Assembly (NCBI RefSeq): GCF_030445035.2
Contig: NC_080677.1
Location: forward strand, 154,133,169 to 154,197,168
DNA from: Dasypus novemcinctus
Taxonomy: Eukaryota; Chordata; Mammalia; Cingulata; Dasypodidae
Direction of reading: 5' to 3'
DNA length: 64,000 nt
A program made the translations under genes and the position numbers. The notes beneath the pieces are model-generated. The model was not told the origin of the DNA. It was given only the letters and a program-made list of their open reading frames with translations, and searched no databases. Positions 57,520 to 64,000 of the stretch are shown here, piece after piece; position 1 is the stretch's first letter; each line of letters begins with the position of its first letter.

Positions 57520-58398
57520 AGGACATTTTCCTGATCTACACTTTCTTTTTTGAAATGTCTGTTTATTGTCCCCTTCATTTATGATTTGCCAAGTTCTTTC
57601 TCTTTTGAATTGAAAGAGTGCTGTAAAGGGGTGGGGGTGGGGTCACAGCCCACCTTGTCTTCATCCAGCTGGCAAAGGAGGAGATTTGTTAATTGTGTAC
57701 CTGTAACAACTGCTGCAGCAGCAGTAGTTGTGGCAACACAGCACCCAGAAAAGGTTTACTTCTCTCTTTGAGCCCATTTCCTAATCTGGAAAGGTGAGTT
57801 ATGAAAATGGCCAACCTGGAGCTGTCAGTGGGGACACAAAACGTGTTCAAGAATTGAGAGCTCAGAAATCAGCCCTCACATTTATGGTGCTGCTTTTTGA
57901 CAAGGTGGCAAAGACCATGCCACTGAGAAAGAACAATCTCTTCAACAAATGGTGCTGGATCTCCATTTGCAAAAAAAAAAAAAGAACCCTTACCTCACAC
58001 CATATACAAAAATCAATTCAAAATGGATCAAAGACCTTAATATAAGAGCTAGAGCTATCAAACTCCTAGAAGAAAATGTAGGGAAGCATCTTCAGGACCT
58101 TGCATTAGGCAATGGTTTACACCCAAAACACAGGTGAAAAAAAATAGATAAATGGTTCCTCATCAAAATTAAAAACTCTTGTAACTTAAAGGACTTTTTC
58201 ATGAAATTAAATGACAACTACACAATGGGAGGAGATATGTGGAAACTACATATCGGATCAAGAATGAATATCGAGAATATATTATAAAAAAATCCTTTAA
58301 CTTAACAAGAAAAAGACAACCCAATTTTTAAAATGGGCAAAAGACTTGGACAGACATCTACCCAACAAAAATATACAAATGGTCAGAAAGCACATGAA

Positions 58399-58824
58399 GG
58401 CAGCGGACTTGGCCCAATGGTTAGGGCGTCCGCCTACCACATGGGAGGTCCACGGTTCAAACCCCGGGCCTCCTTGACCCGTGTGGAGCTGGCCCATGCG
58501 CAGTGCTGATGCACGCAAGGAGTGCCGCGCCACGCAGGGGTGTCCCTGCGTAGGGGAGCCCCACATACAAGGAGTGCGCCCTGTAAGGAGAGCCGCCCAG
58601 CGCGAAAGAAAGTGCAGCCTGCCCAGGAATGGCGCCGCACACACGGAGAGCTGACACAACAAGACACGCAACAAAAAGAAACACAGATTCCTGTGCCGCT
58701 GACAACAACAGAAGTGGACAAAGAAACAAGACGCAGCAAATAGACACAGAGAACAGACACCAGGGTGGGGGAAGGGGGAGGGGAGAGAAATAAATAAAAA
58801 ATAAATCTTTAAAAAAAAAAAAAA
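58399..58824 (+). mobile_element. DAS SINE, plus strand
   Basis: Target duplication AGAAAGCACATGAA at 58385-58398 and 58825-58838. One of the least mutated copies, B-box GGTTCAAACCCC near 58453. Confidence 0.94.
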
Positions 58825-59282
58825 AGAAAGCACATGAAAAGATGCCCAGCATCATTAGCCATCAGGGAAATACAAATCAAAACCACAATGAGATACCTTT
58901 TTGTTAGAATGCATGCTATTAAAAATAAACAATAACAGTAAATGACAAGCGTTGGAGAGGATGCAGAAAAATAGGAACATTCGTTCATTGCTGGTGGGAA
59001 ATAAAATGGAGCAGCTGCTGTGGGAGACAGCTTGGTGATTCCTCAGAAAGCTAAACATAGAATGACATATGACCCAGCAATCCCACTACTAGCTATATAC
59101 CCAAAAGAATTGAAAGCAGGGACTAGGACAGATATTTGCACACCAATGTGCATAGAGGCATTATTCACAATGCCAAAAGATGGAAGCAAGCCAAGTGCGT
59201 ATCAACCAACACATGGATAAGTAGAATGTGGTATATACACACAATGGAATATTATTCAGCTGTAAAAGGAATAAAGTCTTTT

Positions 59283-59697
59283 TTTAAAATTTTGTATTTT
59301 ATTTTTATTTCTCTCCCCGTCCCCGCCCCCCATTGTCTGCTCTCTGTGTCCATTTGCTGTGTGTTCTTCTGTGACTGCTTCTATCCTTATCAGCGGCACT
59401 GGGAATCTGTGTCTCTTTTTGTTGCGTCATCTTGCTGTGTCAGCTCTCCGTGTGTGCGGTGCCATTCTTGGGCAGGCTGCACTTTCTTTCGCGCTGGGCG
59501 GCTCTCCTTATGGGGCGCACTCCTTGTGCGTGGGGCTCCCCTATGTGAGGGACACCCCTGCGTGGCACGGCACTCCTTGCGCGCATCAGCACAGCGCATG
59601 GGCCAGCTGCACACGGGTCAAGGAGGCCCGGGGTTTGAACCGTGGACCTCCCGTGTGGTAGGCGAATGCTCTATCCATTGGGCCAAGTTTGCTTCCC
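59283..59697 (-). mobile_element. DAS SINE, minus strand
   Basis: Full-length reverse copy within the L1. B-box complement GGTTTGAACC near 59632. Flanks GGAATAAAGT and AGAATGAAAT are a plausible decayed duplication. Confidence 0.9.
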
Positions 59698-60249
59698 AGA
59701 ATGAAATTTTGATACATGAGACATGGATGAACCTTGAAGACACCATGTTGAGTGAAATAAGGAAGACAAAAAAAGGACAATTATTCTATGATCTCATTGA
59801 TATGAAACAACTAGATTAAGCAAATTCATGGAGTCAGAATCTAGAATACAGGTGGGGATAGGGAATGGGAAGTTAAGGCTTAAAAATGTAGATTCCTATT
59901 TGGAGTGATGGAAATGTTTTGGTAATGGATGGTGACGATGGAAGCCCATTATGAACACAATTAGTGCAATATACATCTGAACACGATTACAAGGGGAAAT
60001 GTTAGATTGTATAAACAGTAACAGAATAAAAATTTTTTAAAAAATCCATGGAACTACTCTATACAGTGAACCCTGCGTTAAAGCAGGGACTTTAATTAAT
60101 AGTACAATTATAAAAATATGCCATCAACAATTGTAACGAATGTTCCGCACCAATGCAAGGGGTCCAGGTGGGGTGGTTCAGGTGAATCCTGTATTTTAAG
60201 TGCCACTGTTGTGTAAACCCACTTCTCTAATAAAGAAGAAAAAAGGTGA

Positions 60250-61438
60250 AGAAAATTCAGCCTGCGTTAATGGAATCAAAGCCAAAATCTAAGACAACCT
60301 GGTGTCCATCGTCTGCCCAGCAGCCTTGAACCGCAGGCGTCCTCCGGCGGCTGGGGATTGTGTTTCTCCTCCCAAAGGCAGCGGTGGCTCGCACCCAGCG
60401 CGCCTGCGCCAAGGAGCTGGGGGCCCTTCTCTCCCGCCCCGCTTTGCTAGGGCCGGGCGCTTCCCTGGCTGCTTGCCCCTGCTCTGCATCTCCGAGCACC
60501 GCCCGGGCCTTCTGCTGATTTCTGTTACCTCTCCCCGGCATTCCCTGGGGCTCAGGGTTTTCTCCCTACTGACTGGATCCTTTCTGGCGACGTCTGGCCA
60601 GGGGCAGCTGAAGCTGTCCTTCCTGGGTGGCATTTTGAAACCCATCGTTGTGCCTCTGGTTCTGTGTTCCAGCTCCCCAGAAGCAGCAGTCAGGCCTTTG
60701 AGGTGACACCCTGGGCTTCACTGTCCTCAGAGGAAGCTGTCCTCTGAGGAGTTAAATGTGGAATTCATGGATGTGACATTGCTGGACACTGTTGAGGATG
60801 CCAGCCAAGAAAAACAAACAAACTGAGGTTTCACCATCAGAAAATGCTGTACTTCCCCTAAGCAGATTTGTTTTTGTCCTGTGGACACCTTGACTCTTAC
60901 AACTATTTCCCTCATCACATAGGCTGCTAGGTAGCCCACTTTGAGTCCAAATTGTGCCCTACCTCTTTGCAACAATGACCATTTAGGATGCACTTTTGCA
61001 GGGTCGCCTAAACTTTATTTCCCTATTCCTATCTCCCGGCAGTTCTTTAACAACTTCTATTGTTGCTGTTCTGAATCAAACTTGCTCGTGAGGTTCAAAG
61101 AATTATTTCTCAACTCTCAGCAACCTAGATAGCGAGCCTTGCTATTCCATTGCTTTCATGCTGTAGCCAAAGGCTGCAGGAGGCAACAGCCCAAAGAAAG
61201 AGGTTTTCTTGTGCTGTGTATCTATGCTCATTGAAAATCTTTCCCTGTAGTTTACTTTCTTTCTGTCCCATGAGAGGCTAGGCTAGTTTTCACAGCTCTT
61301 CTTGGGACTAAGCACCTGGTGATAAATAGGAATTAAAGTAGATCCAAGTGCAAGGTATGTTTTCGTTAAGACAAGTAATTCTCTGAGACGTCTCGCAGCC
61401 CTTTCTCAAGAGGGTGCCTTCCTCTTTAGAGAGAAGTT
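60250..61438. other. Single-copy sequence with a CpG-containing stretch
   Basis: 60325-60490 is CpG-richer than its surroundings (GTCCTCCGGCGGCTGG, CAGCGCGCCTGCGCC). The frames through it (60257-60706) show no domain. The remainder is ordinary unique DNA. Confidence 0.45.
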
Positions 61439-61439
61439 A

Positions 61440-61715
61440 CAAGGCATTAACACAGTGAACCATGTGGTGGAAGACAGACTGTGGTTAACAGTACAAATAG
61501 AGTGTTCTTTCATGAACAATAATGAGTGTATAATACTAATACATGGTGCTAATAGTAGGGGGCATGGAAAAAATATACCAAGCGTAGACTATGAACCATA
61601 GTTAGTGCTAATAGTCTGATCATGTTCTTTCACAATCTGTAACAAATGTTCCACGATATAAAGTGTTGGTGGAGGGGAGACATACGGGAATTCTGCATAT
61701 TACGCATGATTGTTT
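61440..61715 (+). mobile_element. L1 3' UTR-like fragment
   Basis: GTAACAAATGTTCCAC near 61638 and the following GTGGAGGGG...GGGAATTCTG match the terminal parts of 52850-53585 and 60120-60230. No A-tail is visible before the adjacent pyrimidine tract. Confidence 0.6.
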
Positions 61716-61721
61716 TGTAAG

Positions 61722-61830
61722 AGACTTCCTTCCTTCCTTCTTCCCTCCCTCCCCTCCTCCCTCCCTTCCTCCTTCCCTCCTTTCCTCATCCCTTTTCTTC
61801 CTTTCTCTCTCCCTTCTTTCTTTCCACCCA
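61722..61830. repeat. (TTCC/CTCC)n polypyrimidine microsatellite
   Basis: About 105 bp of nearly pure C/T, immediately after the L1 3' UTR-like fragment. Confidence 0.93.
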
Positions 61831-61869
61831 ACACATACATCACTTATTAGCAAAGCAAGCTTACATTAT

Positions 61870-61995
61870 TTATTTGAGCCTCAGTTTTCTTGATCCATAA
61901 AATAGGGATAAAAACCTCATAGGATAATTACATGGATTAAATTATTCACATAGAGCACTTAGCATAGTGTCTGACATAGAACGTCAACACATGTT
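61870..61995 (+). mobile_element. MIR SINE remnant
   Basis: GAGCCTCAGTTTTCTTGATC, then AAAATAGGGATAAAAAC and GCATAGTGTCTGACATAG, typical of the MIR 3' half. Confidence 0.8.
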
Positions 61996-64000
61996 AACAA
62001 TTGTTATTATTCATTCAACAAACACTTATAATGTACCATGTGTCAAATGCTTCACATACACAATTGAGCATTTCTCAAAGAAAAATAAAAGAATTCTCTT
62101 TGTTTAAAACATATGCACACCACACAGCATTTGGGAACCAAGAATTACTGAGATCCCACTCATGGTACGCTATTGTCAAGTTGCGGGAAAGGCTGGCAAT
62201 TGCACACTACTTTTATTCTGTCCTCACCCCATCTTCCTCCTTTTGCCTGAGACTCCCCTCTCAGGTTTAGGGTTAGGCTCCAGAACTTGGAATATACAGA
62301 ACCAGTGTTCTCTACACCACTCCCAGATCCTCTCTGCATCTGCCTCTTCCTCACCCAGCTTCTTTAGTCTGGTGGGGAATCAAGGCCGACATCAGGTCCC
62401 AAATTTGACACCTTACAGCTTCAGCCATGGGAGAGAGACTGGACTGATCCTCTTGGTTCCAAACCCAAGAATCAAGGGAAAGGTCTTCACTGGGCCAGCT
62501 TGACTCTTTGGGAGCCCAACTATGATCAATAAATTGTGCCAGACTGGGGCAGGAGGCCCTACACAGAACAGACCAGCGCCCCTGTGGACCACGTGGATGT
62601 GGGGAGGAGAGCAGTTTTCATTGAAGAGGGGTCTGGTAGACAAAACAATGGGTGTTCATTGGGAGATGGGGTGTGGAGGTGGAGAGGAGTTTTACAAGTT
62701 GGAGGAATTCATTTCTGAAGGTCTTTTATTTTCCTTGGCAACATTAGGACCTCTGCCAAGAATGAGGAGCAGAAGGGGATGTGGGCTACGGAAGGTTTGG
62801 AATGTTCCCAGGTGGAACGAGAGAGCCAACAGGACAACTGTCCATGAGGGTGGAAAGCATAATTGTGCCACGGAGCCAAGCCAGATCCATTCACTCGGAT
62901 GTCCACCCAGCATCCTGGTCACAGGAGCAAGCCAAACAGGGAGCTGGGCTAACCTAGGCTGGAGAAGGGAAATAGAGGAGCAAAGGAGGGGAGGGGAGGG
63001 GAGGGCTGCGGCAGTGGAAACCAGTCCACAGGAGAGGACAGTGGGCTTCTGGGCACACAGTGGAGGGGCAGGGAGTTTGGGCAGTCATTAAAGAGGGGCC
63101 AACAAGCTGTCGTGCCTCTGACGTGGTGCCTCTCTGACAGTCCTTCCCAACGGAGATGACCCCTCAGGTGGGGCAAACCACATCCTGGCTTGCTCCAAAA
63201 GTCCCATGGAATTATATTCATTATCAAAAGGGCCCATTCGGATGCTAAATCACACGGTCACCCCACATTCAGGTCAGGTCTCAAGTGGCTGGGAAACGTG
63301 GCTTCTCAGGGACATGACTTCTTTGTCAGGAAAGAGTGAAGACTGGCTTTCAAATGCTTCTCTCCTCTTGGCCCCACCAAGGCAAATGGAGACTTGTGGA
63401 GGTCTCCAGTTCCTGGAGATTTGGGGTCTGAAGAGAGAGGATCAGAGCTAGAAACAAAAAGTCCTGTCCTGCTGGCCCACTGCGGGGAGAGGACGCTGCA
63501 GCGAGAGGCTGGAGAAAATGGCTTCATTCCTGGCTGGCAGAGGACATGGAAATACTGTCCGGCCCCAGACCAGATTCCCGAGGCCATCTGATCCACTCAG
63601 GGCGCCTCGTGGCGGGAAGTCCCAGAAACCACAGGCAGTGGCTGACCACTCACTTCAGCTTTTCTTGGCATGGAAAAGGCCAGGGTCATGCCTGAATGTC
63701 TCTGCAACCGCCTCAAGGGAGACCAACGATATCTGACCCAAAGTGGACTCTCAGTACACACTTAAATGATTGAAGGGATGGCCTGGGGCTGTCCTGGCCG
63801 AGAGGAGCCTTGGCAGATGGCGCGGAGCCTGGTTTGCAGACCTCATGTGCAACAGGATACCACTGGAGCTGGGGCAGGTGAGGCTGGGGGCTGGCTGGCA
63901 GGGGCTGGGGCAGCATTTTTTCCTGAGCCCAGATGGTGATCAGCTTTTACCCTAAAGCAGAAGGATTAATAACCAGGGTAATTTTATCCCAGTCAGAATG
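61996..64000. other. Single-copy sequence, no gene recognised
   Basis: The longest frame (62522-63091, 189 codons, plus) has no domain signature and overlaps minus-strand frames. A G/A-rich run lies at 62980-63005. Confidence 0.45.

Larger units (their letters stand above)
57868..60245 (+). mobile_element. 5'-truncated L1 (ORF2 C-terminus and 3' end)
   Basis: Sense L1 ORF2 text from ACATTTATGGTGCTG through TTCAACAAATGGTGCTGG, continuing through AATCCCACTACTAGCTATAT to a 3' UTR ending in TCTAATAAAGAAGAAAAAA. Two DAS SINEs interrupt it. An imperfect duplication AGAAATCAGCC/AGAAAATTCAGCC is near 57862 and 60248. Stops throughout ORF2. Confidence 0.8.

Noticed and set aside
58430..58480. tRNA-like A-box and B-box sequence
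   Set aside because: It is the head of a DAS SINE followed by SINE body and A-tail. It does not fold as a complete tRNA gene.

Overview
The window is mammalian nuclear DNA, almost certainly from an armadillo (Dasypus or a close relative). The evidence is some 17 copies of the tRNA-derived DAS SINE family in both orientations. Their head reads like a tRNA (A-box and B-box, e.g. GGTTCAAACCC), the body is about 350-400 bp, the tail is A-rich, and most copies have clear target-site duplications. Old L1, MIR and hAT debris surrounds them. I recognise no host protein-coding exon, functional tRNA/rRNA gene, CRISPR array or bacterial operon. The background is intergenic or intronic DNA built from nested transposons.

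Layout. 0-14 kb: two 5'-truncated sense L1 copies, then a long antisense L1 that keeps its 5' end, broken by DAS SINEs, two solo LTRs and a 2.1-kb retrotransposed segment. 14-29 kb: mostly single-copy sequence with MIRs, a third solo LTR, several SINEs and two microsatellites. 29.4-38.6 kb: the centrepiece, a three-level nest. An L1 endonuclease-region fragment is split by an ERVL/MaLR-like solo LTR, which is itself split by a complete minus-strand provirus (29872-37986). 38.6-64 kb: ancient LINE/MIR/hAT remnants, more DAS SINEs, a roughly 390-bp alternating purine-pyrimidine tract, one more sense L1, and GC-rich unique DNA.

The provirus has two 494-bp LTRs (about 98% identical by eye), a perfect 6-bp target duplication (TTGGGC), a tRNA-Lys1,2-type primer site, and gag, pro, pol and env in three frames. 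Gag (PSAP late motif, major homology region, two CCHC knuckles), protease (DSGA), RT (YMDD), RNase H and integrase (D,D-35-E) are class II/betaretrovirus-like. Env (CWLC in SU, proline-rich hinge, CX6CC in TM) is gammaretrovirus-type, so the element looks chimeric. A slippery heptamer followed by a perfectly paired H-type pseudoknot is preserved at the gag-pro junction. The copy is defective: one stop in gag, one in pro, about four frameshifts and two stops in pol, and a frameshift near the start of env. No SINE has landed in it, which fits a young age.

Boundaries given for old repeats are approximate. They come from reading the sequence, not from a repeat-library search.
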